From Brevibacterium antiquum (GTDB lineage: Bacteria > Actinomycetota > Actinomycetes > Actinomycetales > Brevibacteriaceae), in assembly GCF_016107655.1 (NCBI RefSeq), contig NZ_JABASX010000001.1:648300-712299 (forward strand): a DNA stretch of 64,000 nucleotides. Direction: 5' to 3'. Shown one piece after another: positions 51,906-61,888 of this stretch. The notes below the pieces were generated by a model. That model did no database searches. It was not told where the DNA came from and was given only the letters and a program-made list of their open reading frames with translations. Within the stretch, counting starts at the first letter, position 1. Every line of letters starts with the position of its first letter. The position numbers and the translations under genes are program-made.

Positions 51906-54900
51906 ATGGGCTTCACACATTTGCACGTTCACACCGAGTACTCGCTGCTCGATGGATTCGGACGTATCGACGACATGGTTCGCCACGCCTACAAATCGGG
52001 TCAGAAGGCGCTGGCCATCACCGACCACGGCACGGTCGGTGGCACATACAAGCTCCACGACGCCTGCCACAAACTCAAAGACGAGCTAGTGGAAGCTGGC
52101 GACCTCGACGCTGATGCCGAGCTGCCGGTCAAGCCTATCTACGGCATCGAAGCCTATATGGCCATCGGTTCCCGTCATGAGAATAACCTCATGACTGTGC
52201 CCCGTGACGGTGGAGACAGTGACAACTATGAGAAGTCCGAGGTCTCGAGCCACAAGAAGAAGAAATACGACCATCTGACGATTCTGGCGATCAGCGAAAT
52301 CGGCTGGTCGAACCTGCTCTCTCTGCACCGTAAATCCTATGACACGTGCTGGGGCAAGCACCCCCGAATGGACTACGAGCTCCTCGCCGAGCATCACGAA
52401 GGACTCATCGTCCTCACCGGATGCCTGGCAGGCCCGGTTGCGGGACCTCTCCACCGAGGTGACCGTGACTCCGCTGCTGAAAACCTCAACAGCCTAATCG
52501 ACATCTTCGGGTCCGAGAATACTTACGTCGAGATCATGGACCACGAGATCGCATCAGAGAGGGCAATCACCGGCGATCTGGTCGACCTAGCTGACGAGGC
52601 CGGCGTCGAGGTTGTCGCCACCAATGACTGCCACTTCACCCATGAAAGCGACGAACCGATCCACGAGTCATGGTTGGCTGTCCAGTCTGGGACAACGATC
52701 AGTGACCCGAAGCGGTTCCAGTTCAATGGCACCGGCTACTACCTCAAGACCGAAGACGAAATGCGTTCCATCCGAGACGAGGACTGGTGGGACAAAGCAG
52801 TCGAGACCACCATGGCGATCAACAATCGTGTCGATGGTGATGTCATGCCTGCTGCCAGACGCAGACTCCCAAACTTCCCGGTCCCCGAAGACTTCACTAT
52901 CTCAGACAAGAAACGTGGTCTGTCGAAGGTGCTGTTGGCAACCGGCGAGAAGGTGTCGTGGACCGCCGCTGACCACTTTCTGTTCGCCAAAGTCATCGAG
53001 GGTGCCAAGTTCCGCTATGAAGCAGGGCTGACTGATGACATCAAGTCACGCATCAAGGAAGAGTTCAGCGTTGTCTCGGGCATGGGATTTTCCGATTACT
53101 TCCTCATCGTCGACGACATCATCGCCTGGGCCAGAAGCGAAGGCATCGCAGTGGGCCCAGGGCGAGGCAGCGCCGCAGGGAGTGTGCTCTCTTATGCGTT
53201 GGGAATCGTCAACGTCGACCCGTTGCGATACAACCTCCTGTTTGAACGGTTCTTGGAGCCAGGCCGTGCTGATATGCCCGATATTGATGTCGACTTCGAA
53301 CAGCGACACCGAGATAAGGTCATTGCTTATATCTCTCGCCGGTGGGGCTCAGACATGGTCGCCAAGATCGGCACTTATGGCTCTGCCCTGTCGAAAGAGG
53401 CTTTTCAGAAGGCAGCAAAGGTCATCGGTCGCCCTGAGCTGAGCCTGCTGTCGAAGAAACTGCCGGTCTCCAGTGGCAAACCCATGAAATTCGCCGACGC
53501 ACTCGATGAAGACAACATCGAAGGTCGAGACTTTCGTCAAGCCGTCCTGGCAGGAGCTGAGGATGACGCAGACGACCTCCTCGACACAGCCCGCGGATTC
53601 GAGGGAACTGTCTGGACAAAAGGCATCCACGCCTGCGGGATCGTCATCAGCGACGAGCCTCTAACCAATCTCGTTCCACTTGCCGTCGATGTGAAGTCAG
53701 CCAACAACCCGGATCGTGCCGGATACTCTGTCACCGAGTGGGAAGGTCCCGAGCTCGAGAAATACGGCCTGCTCAAGATGGATGTTCTCGGACTGCGCAA
53801 CCTCGACATCATGGTCACCGCGGCTGCGTCGATCAAGGCCGATACCGGTGAAGACATCGACATCCTCCACGGCATCCCCGACCCTACCGTTATCACCAAC
53901 CCGCGCATCAAGCGAGTCTGGGACCTCATCTCATCTGGCCAGACGGCAGGACTTTTCCAGCTTGAATCCTCAGGCATGATCGAGGTCTGCGAGAACGTGG
54001 CGCCCCACAGTCTCGAAGAACTCTCAGCAGTCATCGCACTCTTTCGGCCGGGCCCAATCTCTGCGAAGATGCCTGACCTGTTCGCCGACCGTAAGCACGG
54101 TCGGGCAACAATCGACTACGAAAAGTACACCCAGAACGAGACGGAACAGAACGCCATCGACTCAGTCCTCGGTGAGACCCAGGGGTGCATCGTCTACCAG
54201 GAACAGCTGATGCGCTTGGGCACCGTGGTAGCCGGATTCGACGCTAACTGGCGCTCGAAGCTGCGCAAGGCCGTGGGTAAGAAGAAGAAGGCACTCATGG
54301 ACGAAGTGGGTGAGAAGTTCATCGCCGACGCTGGTCAGGAGATGGTGTTGGCCGACGGGTCCATCAAGCCGGCTTTTGCCGCCGAGACTGCCCGGAAACT
54401 CTGGGACGACTTCAAAGGCTCCGCAGACTACCTCTTCAACGCCTCGCACTCGTTCGCATACGCACAGGTGGCCTACACAGGCGCATATCTCAAGGCCAAC
54501 TGGCCCGCACACTATGGAGCTGCAATCCTGTCGGTGACCAGCGATGACGACAAGCGTCAGTCGGCATTCACCTCACTCATGCGTGAGGGCATCAGCATCG
54601 AATCCGCCAACGTCAATTCCTCTCAGTATTCGACAGCTGCTCTCTCCAGCGATCAGGTCGTCCTCGGACTGTCCGAGATCAAAGACTGCGGCAAATCCTC
54701 GAAGGATCTCATCGCCGAACGTGAGGCCAACGGGCCGTTCGCCTCATTTGCTGACTTCATGACCCGTTGCCCGACCAGTGTCGACACCGGAGCGATCGAA
54801 TCGCTCATCGCTGCCGGTGCCTGTGATGCTTTCGGGCCTCGTAAAGCACTGACTCGCGTGGTTCGCGCCGGTCGCAAGAACCCGAGCATCGCAGTTGGCC

Positions 54901-56210
54901 GAGAAGAATACTCGATCATCGAGCGGGCCAAGCGGCAGAAGGATAAGACAGGGTTGGTCACCGCTGACACTCACCCCATGACACTTCTGGGAGGTGAGAT
55001 CCGCCAGTGGAAGAACGAACACGCATCAACATCGACCTGGGCGAAGCTGCACCGGGCAACGAAGGCCGAAGACGGGGAGTCACTGACAACAGTTGGAATG
55101 GTCAGCAAGTGGGATGTGCGCTGGACCAGAGATGGTCGCAGTCAGTATGTGCGATTTACCATTGAAACCGCCCACGAGGCCCTCGACGGCATCGCCTTCC
55201 AGTCCAGCCTCGACCGTCTGGGCCGCAAAGACGAGTCACTCATGGTCGGCGACCTCGCCACAGTATCCGGTGACATTCAGGTTGCCGAGCGCGTAGGCAC
55301 TGATGACACTGACGAACAGACATATGACATCAGCCGCGAGATCAAAGCATTCCGCATCGGCAAAATCGACATTGATGAGATGAAGGCTGATGAGGCAGGC
55401 ATTGACCTCTCAAGGATCTTCGCCTGCTACCAGCCAGACGACGAGGCTTTAGACGAAGAAGAGTCTGAGAATATGCCGGTCGCGGCCGCCGTCGACCACG
55501 GGCCCAGCGACGATACCGGAACAGACGATGACCCCGACGACGATCAAGGCAGCAGTGACGATAGGCCCGACGATGGAGGAGACGAACCTCCGGCACCTGC
55601 TGAACCCACTTCGCCCGAACATAATGAGGCAGAGCCTGTACCGGTTCAGAAGTCGAAGCCAACAGCCTCACCAGCACAGTCGACAGCAGCGGCAGGAGCT
55701 CGGACTTGGGATGATGCCTTGGCCGATGTGCGCCGGATTCCCGACACCGCAGTCGCATTGCTTGACGACGCCTACATGCGTAAAGAACGGCCCAAAGACT
55801 CCGTGCGATACTTCCGCCACTCCTACCGCGGGGTAGAAGAGAACTACATGCCCTTGAAAGTGGACCTGCCTATTGAGGGGGCCAACTACCTTCGCTTCCA
55901 CGTCGACTTCGAACCCGGCATCTACGGGGCAGTCCTGACTACAGAACGCGGAGTCGACGACAAGGGCAGCACCATCTACAAATCCACCAGCGTCGTCGTC
56001 GTTGTCTTTGGTGATGACTACCAGTGGCCAGCTGGCGACATCGAACCAGAGGACATCACCTTCTCATCCGTGGCAAGCGGTGGAAAGCACATCGGCGGAC
56101 TCCACGTCGAACTCTTCCAACTGGGAGGCAAACCGGGCGAGAACGTCCACGAAATCGATGACCGCGATCCAGCCCGAGAATCCGGTGTCGAAATGGTTCT
56201 CACCCCCTGA
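51906..56210 (+). CDS. dnaE: DNA polymerase III alpha subunit (DnaE-type), element-encoded
   Basis: This 1434-residue replicase is complete. The PHP domain opens with HLHVHTEYSLLDG (metal ligands present, so possible proofreading), the polymerase core has GPGRGSAAGSVLSYALGI (near 418-435) and the catalytic PDIDVDFE with Asp 459 and 461. Further on come FQLESSGMIE, the YQEQLMRL segment and the HHH region near 930-1000, then an OB-like segment (SLTTVGMVSKWDV). After about 1190 an acidic linker leads to an extra 180-residue C-terminal domain not found in ordinary DnaE. Housekeeping dnaE is not in the window. Confidence 0.93.
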   Translation: MGFTHLHVHTEYSLLDGFGRIDDMVRHAYKSGQKALAITDHGTVGGTYKLHDACHKLKDELVEAGDLDADAELPVKPIYGIEAYMAIGSRHENNLMTVPRDGGDSDNYEKSEVSSHKKKKYDHLTILAISEIGWSNLLSLHRKSYDTCWGKHPRMDYELLAEHHEGLIVLTGCLAGPVAGPLHRGDRDSAAENLNSLIDIFGSENTYVEIMDHEIASERAITGDLVDLADEAGVEVVATNDCHFTHESDEPIHESWLAVQSGTTISDPKRFQFNGTGYYLKTEDEMRSIRDEDWWDKAVETTMAINNRVDGDVMPAARRRLPNFPVPEDFTISDKKRGLSKVLLATGEKVSWTAADHFLFAKVIEGAKFRYEAGLTDDIKSRIKEEFSVVSGMGFSDYFLIVDDIIAWARSEGIAVGPGRGSAAGSVLSYALGIVNVDPLRYNLLFERFLEPGRADMPDIDVDFEQRHRDKVIAYISRRWGSDMVAKIGTYGSALSKEAFQKAAKVIGRPELSLLSKKLPVSSGKPMKFADALDEDNIEGRDFRQAVLAGAEDDADDLLDTARGFEGTVWTKGIHACGIVISDEPLTNLVPLAVDVKSANNPDRAGYSVTEWEGPELEKYGLLKMDVLGLRNLDIMVTAAASIKADTGEDIDILHGIPDPTVITNPRIKRVWDLISSGQTAGLFQLESSGMIEVCENVAPHSLEELSAVIALFRPGPISAKMPDLFADRKHGRATIDYEKYTQNETEQNAIDSVLGETQGCIVYQEQLMRLGTVVAGFDANWRSKLRKAVGKKKKALMDEVGEKFIADAGQEMVLADGSIKPAFAAETARKLWDDFKGSADYLFNASHSFAYAQVAYTGAYLKANWPAHYGAAILSVTSDDDKRQSAFTSLMREGISIESANVNSSQYSTAALSSDQVVLGLSEIKDCGKSSKDLIAEREANGPFASFADFMTRCPTSVDTGAIESLIAAGACDAFGPRKALTRVVRAGRKNPSIAVGREEYSIIERAKRQKDKTGLVTADTHPMTLLGGEIRQWKNEHASTSTWAKLHRATKAEDGESLTTVGMVSKWDVRWTRDGRSQYVRFTIETAHEALDGIAFQSSLDRLGRKDESLMVGDLATVSGDIQVAERVGTDDTDEQTYDISREIKAFRIGKIDIDEMKADEAGIDLSRIFACYQPDDEALDEEESENMPVAAAVDHGPSDDTGTDDDPDDDQGSSDDRPDDGGDEPPAPAEPTSPEHNEAEPVPVQKSKPTASPAQSTAAAGARTWDDALADVRRIPDTAVALLDDAYMRKERPKDSVRYFRHSYRGVEENYMPLKVDLPIEGANYLRFHVDFEPGIYGAVLTTERGVDDKGSTIYKSTSVVVVVFGDDYQWPAGDIEPEDITFSSVASGGKHIGGLHVELFQLGGKPGENVHEIDDRDPARESGVEMVLTP

Positions 56211-56331
56211 CGAGCCACCACCGCAACCGATCTCTATTGCCAGTGAGACATTCGCCCGAATGCCTCTTCTGCTCCAGGAGAGCGGGAATGCGACACATCG
56301 ACCATGTACTCGCATAGATACAACGAGGACG

Positions 56332-56351
56332 GTTTCACCGCCTGGTGAAAC
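56332..56351 (+). other. 8-bp hairpin before the SSB-like gene
   Basis: GTTTCACC (56332-56339) pairs with GGTGAAAC (56344-56351) around a four-base loop. The 200-bp gap between dnaE and the SSB-like gene otherwise holds no gene. Confidence 0.4.
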
Positions 56352-56410
56352 TCAGCCTCCACCACAAATAAGAACCTCGCGTAGCGGGGCCGATTGAAAG
56401 AAGCACTGAC

Positions 56411-56986
56411 ATGAAGCGTATCGAATTTGCTGGCAACCTCGGCGGAGACCCCAAGTATTTCGAGGCCAAGGGCAAAAAGCGTCAGCGTGCTCTCCTCAGC
56501 ATCCACCTCGATCAGCCTTACCGTGGCGAGGATGCCAAGGACGAGGACGAAGTTCACGAATGGCTCTCCGTCGTCGTCTTTGGCCAGCAGGCTGACAACG
56601 TCGTCGAATCCATGTCCAGCGGTACACACGTATTCGGCTGGGGCAATCTGAACCTTCGTCCGATTGAGCATGTGCGCACCGAAACACTGCTCGAAGCTCT
56701 CGAAGACCTCGACGACGATGACATCACCGTTTCGAAGGTCAAGAAGCTCGTCGAAGGCGACTCGCGTGAGGTCAGCCTGATCCAGGTCAACGCTCAGCAG
56801 ATCGCACCGTCGACGAAGTTCCAGTCGATGGAGGTTGAGAAGAACGCCAAGAAGTCCAAGTCCCGCAAGGTCACCAATGACGACGAGGAGGATGAGACAC
56901 CGAAGACAAAGACTAAGTCGAAGGTTGGCGCTAAAGCGTCGAGCAAGTCCAAGGCCGCATCTGAGGATGAGGACGACGACTGGTGA
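56411..56986 (+). CDS. ssb: SSB-like single-stranded DNA-binding protein
   Basis: The first 110 residues form an OB-fold with the SSB pattern (FAGNLGGDPKYFEAKG, EWLSVVVFGQQADNVVESM, GTHVFGWGNLNLRPI). A long acidic and lysine-rich linker ends in SEDEDDDW. The end carries Trp instead of the usual DDDIPF tip that recruits partners, so it may bind the element's own polymerase. It follows dnaE by 200 bp. Confidence 0.75.
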   Translation: MKRIEFAGNLGGDPKYFEAKGKKRQRALLSIHLDQPYRGEDAKDEDEVHEWLSVVVFGQQADNVVESMSSGTHVFGWGNLNLRPIEHVRTETLLEALEDLDDDDITVSKVKKLVEGDSREVSLIQVNAQQIAPSTKFQSMEVEKNAKKSKSRKVTNDDEEDETPKTKTKSKVGAKASSKSKAASEDEDDDW

Positions 56987-57011
56987 CGACCACCACTGGG
57001 AGTCTTTGACG

Positions 57012-57479
57012 ATGAGCACGCATCACTCGTCGATGCTCCGACACACTCCACGATCGGTTCTGTGGTTCTACATCACAGGGCCGATCGTGGGTGTCATCAC
57101 CCTCCTATCCGTCATCGGTATTGCTGTAAGTGGGGGAGTGCTTGCCGGACGCACCTGGGCCAAGCCAGTCGAGATCACCGAAGTCTCGGTCAATGAGCCT
57201 CAGTTCCGGGACCGGGTGGCCAACGACGACCTCAACATCAAATCGCTGGTTTGTGCTGGAGGCGAAGGCACCCTGCGGATCACCTTCACAAGCAGGCGCA
57301 TCGACTACCTGACCGTCAACGGACCCAACGAAGCCGAATGGTCGTCCTGGGGCAACTCGGCCGTCGAAATCCCTGTCGAAGCAGGAACCTACGACCTTTC
57401 CTACTCCGGTGACTCATCCCGACTGTCGTGGCAGACCCGTGGCGACATCTCTTGCAAGCAAACCGTCTCAAGTAAGTGA
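57012..57479 (+). CDS. Single-pass membrane protein with extracellular domain
   Basis: The 155-residue protein has one N-terminal membrane helix (about 16-45: SVLWFYITGPIVGVITLLSV) and then an extracytoplasmic beta-rich domain with VCAGGEGTLRITF and an internal Cys in DISCKQ, which may form a disulfide. Family unknown. It is the first of three membrane-linked genes after ssb. Confidence 0.6.
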   Translation: MSTHHSSMLRHTPRSVLWFYITGPIVGVITLLSVIGIAVSGGVLAGRTWAKPVEITEVSVNEPQFRDRVANDDLNIKSLVCAGGEGTLRITFTSRRIDYLTVNGPNEAEWSSWGNSAVEIPVEAGTYDLSYSGDSSRLSWQTRGDISCKQTVSSK

Positions 57480-57490
57480 GCTGAACAAAC

Positions 57491-58453
57491 ATGATCGCCC
57501 GACCGATTCCGCCCCGATATGGCGCAGACAAGTTCGTCACCCGCGTCGTCAACGGCTACCTCAAGCGTATCGAGCACCGACCCGGCCTCGTCGCCGCCTC
57601 AGTAATCTTGAGCAGAGCAGCAATCATGGTCTTGAGTATCTTGTGCAATGTCTTCCTCTTCGTGATGGCGACAGTCGTTCTGGCCCTCATTTGCTGGATA
57701 ATCACCATCTCCCTTGCGCTCGGGGGATCGCTCATCGAAGGCGGGGATGTTAAAGCTGTGAGCAGCATCGCCCTTGCCGTGGTGATGTTCTCGATCCTCG
57801 TTGTCGGTGGCTCAGTGCTCGCCTACTCAACGATGAAAAGATTGATCGAATCCGCCACCACAGTCAACGATCCCACGTCCATCGTGGACGAGGCGGTCGG
57901 CCCCGTTGGCCTCATTGATTTTGCTCGCGAGCCGTATGTGAGAAGCCGAGCCTGCAATGACGCTGTCGCTACCGCTATCGTCGTCACGCATGTTCTCGGC
58001 GCCCCCGTCGACAACGCCATCATCGGTTCGGACGGTAGAGCCTCGGTAGTGTACGAGAATCAGTCGAAACCCGAAGACAGACTCTTTGACGCACTGACAA
58101 CCCTCATGGCGCCAATCGCAGCCGCTGCGATCGGCAGCGGAGAACTTCGCGCGCTGAGTTCAACGATGACTCTGGGCCCCGACCGCAAGGTGGTAACGGC
58201 ATTGACAGAGGCGATTGTCATCTCCGGCCTACGACCGACTGGATTCACCGGCAACCTATCTACCGAAGCACTCGTCAACGCCGCACGAGATCGCTGCCTG
58301 CCGGCATTTGACCACACCACAGTCGACCAACGCTTGATGGCCAGTCTCGAACTCGATCGCGCCCATGTCATGCGCGGCCAACGTCTGGCCTGGGTACTCA
58401 CAGCTCGCCCCGCCTACGAAGTTCAGGCACAGACACAGGAATCCACATCGTGA
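57491..58453 (+). CDS. Two-helix membrane protein with soluble C-terminal domain
   Basis: The 320-residue protein has two membrane segments (about 38-80 and 92-115) and a larger cytoplasmic or extracellular domain rich in Ala and Val that includes DAVATAIVVTHVLGAPVDNA. Its stop overlaps the GTG start of the next gene (GTGA), so the two are translationally coupled. No named family. Confidence 0.6.
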   Translation: MIARPIPPRYGADKFVTRVVNGYLKRIEHRPGLVAASVILSRAAIMVLSILCNVFLFVMATVVLALICWIITISLALGGSLIEGGDVKAVSSIALAVVMFSILVVGGSVLAYSTMKRLIESATTVNDPTSIVDEAVGPVGLIDFAREPYVRSRACNDAVATAIVVTHVLGAPVDNAIIGSDGRASVVYENQSKPEDRLFDALTTLMAPIAAAAIGSGELRALSSTMTLGPDRKVVTALTEAIVISGLRPTGFTGNLSTEALVNAARDRCLPAFDHTTVDQRLMASLELDRAHVMRGQRLAWVLTARPAYEVQAQTQESTS

Positions 58454-60297
58454 ATCCCCGCATCACCATCACCTCCGGTTTCATGACAGTGAGAGCTCCC
58501 GGCTATCCAGATGCCGCTGTCGACTCGTGGGTCGAAGCGATCGAGCTCATCCGGCACACCTTCCATGTCGCCGAACTCGTTGTCGGAGTCGAACAAGCCG
58601 GTCGCCGCTTTCTCTACGCCGTCACACCTGAGAACGTCGCAACTGCCGCACCTGACGCCTCCCCGTCGATCTTCGTCCGCTCAGCCCCGTGGACAGTCGA
58701 AGCCCATGAGCTTTCGGCCAATCCTGCCTACTCTGCTGACCGCGACTCGGCATTCGAACTGGCCGTCCAAGCACTCCCATTCCTAGCCGACAACCCCGCC
58801 GCCGTCGCAGGAATCGTCATAGACGGTCACGGCAACCGCCACGACGTGACCGTAACAACCAAAGGTGTCCACGACGGAGCAATGGCCAAGGCAGAACCCG
58901 ACATGACAGAGACAGCGGCTGTCAACAGTCAAGACCTCCCCATGATCGACGACGACTTCCTCAACGGCGACGCTTCCGTGTCTGAAGACGGATTGTTCGA
59001 CAGCGACGTCTCAGTATGGATTGACGACGGAGTCGATGACAACGAAATCATTCGCTCCCGAATGTCCGACCGACCACGTGGACGCAAGGCCGTTACCGGA
59101 CTCATTGTGGCTGCTGTGGCCATCGTTGGACTTATGAGCACCGGGATTGCTGTCGGCGTTCAGGTCGTCGGCGGCAAGGATGAGAAGGAGACGACAGCTC
59201 AGCCTTCCGGTTTCACAAAGACCGTGGCCGGCTTTTCGGCTGACAAGCTCTCGACCGAGTGGTCACGTGGAGTCGGCGTCCGTTCCCGAGTTGGCGGAAC
59301 ACCTGACGGCAAGTTCGTCGCCACAGTCTCAGGTGACGACGTCCTCACCGTCAGTGCGGAAGCCACTGGTGACGAAGTCTCCGCGCTGCCGCTGCCTGGC
59401 ATTCCCGACATCGGCCCACGAGGATCAATCATCGACGGTAAGCAGGCAATCATCGCCCAGAGTGGAAACACAGTCACCGTATGGCGACACAAGGCCAAGG
59501 CCTACACAGTCGACCTATCCGACCTCGATACAGAGTCAGTGATCACCTTCACCGGTGCAGAACCACTCGTGGCCACGGTGGACGGCAAACGCACCTGGCG
59601 ATTTGGTGACGGCAAGCTCGAATCGTGGGCAAAGATCCCCGACCGAATGCGCCCCTACGCCATGCTTGACAATGGTCAGGTCGCCACTGGCGCTACAGAC
59701 CCATACCGAATCGAATTCTTCGACAAGGCGGGAAAATCGAAGAAGAAGGTCGGGCTCAAAGCACCCAAAGGCGGCAAGGAGATCCAACGATGGATCCGGG
59801 TCACCGACCACTACGCTCTGCTGGCGTGGAAGACGAAGGGCAACATAGTCTCCGTTTCGGTCAACGATGTTGCCACCGGCGAAGTCCTTGCCAGCGAAGA
59901 CTTCACCGAATCCTCCCTTAAAGACTCATCAGCCATCACCAGTGACAACTCAGACATGATTGCCTTCCCAGGCGGTCTCGTCGTCCCGACCGCCGACAAC
60001 GGAAAACCAAAACTCTACAAGGTCAACGGTTTTGTGCCCTCATCGATCTCGGGTCAGTACACCTATGGTCGCGATAAATCCGGCGCCAGGGCCATGGTCG
60101 ATGCCGAAGGAAATTTGTCGACTCTGACCTCAGATCAGACGATCCCTTGGCTGGTAACCGCCTCGGGCATAGCTGTGGCGCTTGACGACAACACCGCGTA
60201 CGCGCTCAAACCCGATCTTGGACTGCCGACGAGCAAGCCAACGGAATCAGAGGCGCCGGCCGATTCCGAAGGCACGGATGATAAGTCGAAAGGCTGA
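58450..60297 (+). CDS. Single-pass membrane protein with beta-propeller-like outer domain
   Basis: Residues 1-130 are a globular alpha/beta domain, 130-205 an acidic linker, and 213-237 a membrane helix (TGLIVAAVAIVGLMSTGIAV). Residues 250-590 alternate short strands with repeated motifs like GDDVLTVSAEATGD and GNTVTVWRHKAKAY, suggesting a beta-propeller, probably outside the cell. The tail is Pro/Glu-rich. The family is unknown. It precedes the VWA/MoxR pair. Confidence 0.6.
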   Translation: MNPRITITSGFMTVRAPGYPDAAVDSWVEAIELIRHTFHVAELVVGVEQAGRRFLYAVTPENVATAAPDASPSIFVRSAPWTVEAHELSANPAYSADRDSAFELAVQALPFLADNPAAVAGIVIDGHGNRHDVTVTTKGVHDGAMAKAEPDMTETAAVNSQDLPMIDDDFLNGDASVSEDGLFDSDVSVWIDDGVDDNEIIRSRMSDRPRGRKAVTGLIVAAVAIVGLMSTGIAVGVQVVGGKDEKETTAQPSGFTKTVAGFSADKLSTEWSRGVGVRSRVGGTPDGKFVATVSGDDVLTVSAEATGDEVSALPLPGIPDIGPRGSIIDGKQAIIAQSGNTVTVWRHKAKAYTVDLSDLDTESVITFTGAEPLVATVDGKRTWRFGDGKLESWAKIPDRMRPYAMLDNGQVATGATDPYRIEFFDKAGKSKKKVGLKAPKGGKEIQRWIRVTDHYALLAWKTKGNIVSVSVNDVATGEVLASEDFTESSLKDSSAITSDNSDMIAFPGGLVVPTADNGKPKLYKVNGFVPSSISGQYTYGRDKSGARAMVDAEGNLSTLTSDQTIPWLVTASGIAVALDDNTAYALKPDLGLPTSKPTESEAPADSEGTDDKSKG

Positions 60298-60330
60298 GAG
60301 CCACCAAAAAGCCCCACATCAGTAAGGGGC

Positions 60331-61803
60331 ATGGCTAAGAATCTTCGCACACCGACAGAGCACGAACTCACCCAGTTCAGCAAGTGGCGCAGCATCGCAC
60401 TGTTCCACATGCCCTACATGGCATCGATCCTGTTTTCTCTGCGTCTGGTCTCGGCAGACGGCCTCGGCACACTCGCCGTGGACAAGAATATGAGACTCTA
60501 CATTGACTTCCCCGCTGTGGAAGCCGACTACACCGATGACGAGAACGGGCAGAACCTCCTGCACGAAGCCAGCCACATCTTCGCCGACCATGCATCAGTT
60601 CGCGATGAAATCGGAGTTACAGCAGACCAAGCGATGACGTTCAATGTCGCCGCCGACGCTGCCATCAATGACGATCTCGTCGCCGGTGGACTCGACTCGT
60701 TCGCCACCTCAGGAATTATGCCCTCGCAGTTTGGTGAACCCGATCATCAGTCTGCCCAGTACTACTTCCGCTCCTTGATGAGCCGAATCGAAGACCAGAA
60801 GCCAGAAGAGGCCGAGGGTGGTGATGACACTGACGACGCTGACAGCGACTCAGGAACAAGTGGCTCAGGCCAACCCGGCGACAGCAGCAATGGCGAGGGC
60901 GAACAGTCCGATGGCGATCGCGACGACGAAGCTGGTCAGCCCAAATTTGTCGGATGTGGGTCGGTTTCTGGCGGCCAACCAGCCCCGTGCGAACTCGGCG
61001 AGGATGACGATATGGACGGTTCGGCCAAGCCAGCCACCAAGGCCGAGCGTGAACGCATCCAAGCTGTCACTGCAAAGGATGTCGAGCAGTACGTTGCCAA
61101 TAACGGCATCGGCTCGGTGCCCGGAACTCTCGTCGAGGCGGCTAGAGCAGTGTTTGCGCAGAAGGCAGTTCCGTGGCAAAAGGAACTTGGAATGCTCGTC
61201 AGGCGCAGCACTCGTCGGACCTCAGGCGAAGGTGTGACTGATCATCGTAAGCGCGACCGTCGCAATCACCGACTGACGATCATGAACACGGCGACCGGAA
61301 CATCCAGGCGCATCATCCTGCCTGGGCAGTCGACGCAGACCCCGAGCATCCACGTCATCCGCGATACCTCGTATTCGATGTCCGACGACGAACTCTTTGC
61401 CGCTGGTCGTGAGATTGCGGCGATCTCAAAGTCGCTGCGGATCAAGAACGATGATCTGCGCGTCTCTGATTGCGATGTCGGTCTGGGGGTTGAGTTCGGA
61501 TATTCCAGTCTGGCAAGCCTTGATCAGATCCATGGGCGCGGCGGCACTGACATGGAAGAAGCTCTCGTCGAGCTGTTCGACCGTTATGACAAGAGCAACC
61601 GACCGCTGCCCTCGGCTGTAATCACCCTCACCGACGGCTTCACGCCTTGGCCCGATGAGCCGATCGTCAAGGGTGTGCCTGTGATCGCCTGCATCATCGA
61701 CAGTGCAGTTGGCACGGCCATTGGCATGACGCCAGACACCCCGCCAGCGTGGATTCACTCGATCAACGTCGTCAGCGAGACGGCTCACCGCACCACCGCG
61801 TGA
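60331..61803 (+). CDS. HExxH metallopeptidase-like and VWA-like domain protein (DUF2201 type)
   Basis: Residues 1-150 form a zinc-protease-like domain with LLHEASHIFADH (HExxH near residue 78). An acidic Gly/Ser linker spans about 165-225. The C-terminal 160 residues are VWA-like with the MIDAS-type pattern VIRDTSYSMSDDE near 345, GRGGTDMEEAL near 398 and ITLTDGFTPWP near 430. This layout matches proteins paired with MoxR ATPases. It lies 85 bp upstream of the AAA+ gene. Confidence 0.82.
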   Translation: MAKNLRTPTEHELTQFSKWRSIALFHMPYMASILFSLRLVSADGLGTLAVDKNMRLYIDFPAVEADYTDDENGQNLLHEASHIFADHASVRDEIGVTADQAMTFNVAADAAINDDLVAGGLDSFATSGIMPSQFGEPDHQSAQYYFRSLMSRIEDQKPEEAEGGDDTDDADSDSGTSGSGQPGDSSNGEGEQSDGDRDDEAGQPKFVGCGSVSGGQPAPCELGEDDDMDGSAKPATKAERERIQAVTAKDVEQYVANNGIGSVPGTLVEAARAVFAQKAVPWQKELGMLVRRSTRRTSGEGVTDHRKRDRRNHRLTIMNTATGTSRRIILPGQSTQTPSIHVIRDTSYSMSDDELFAAGREIAAISKSLRIKNDDLRVSDCDVGLGVEFGYSSLASLDQIHGRGGTDMEEALVELFDRYDKSNRPLPSAVITLTDGFTPWPDEPIVKGVPVIACIIDSAVGTAIGMTPDTPPAWIHSINVVSETAHRTTA

Positions 61804-61888
61804 GCCACCGAATTTCCCCACGCCTGACCTTTGTGAGCGGCGCAGACCGCAACCCGAATACACCAATCGAAATGGGAGAGACAGAACA

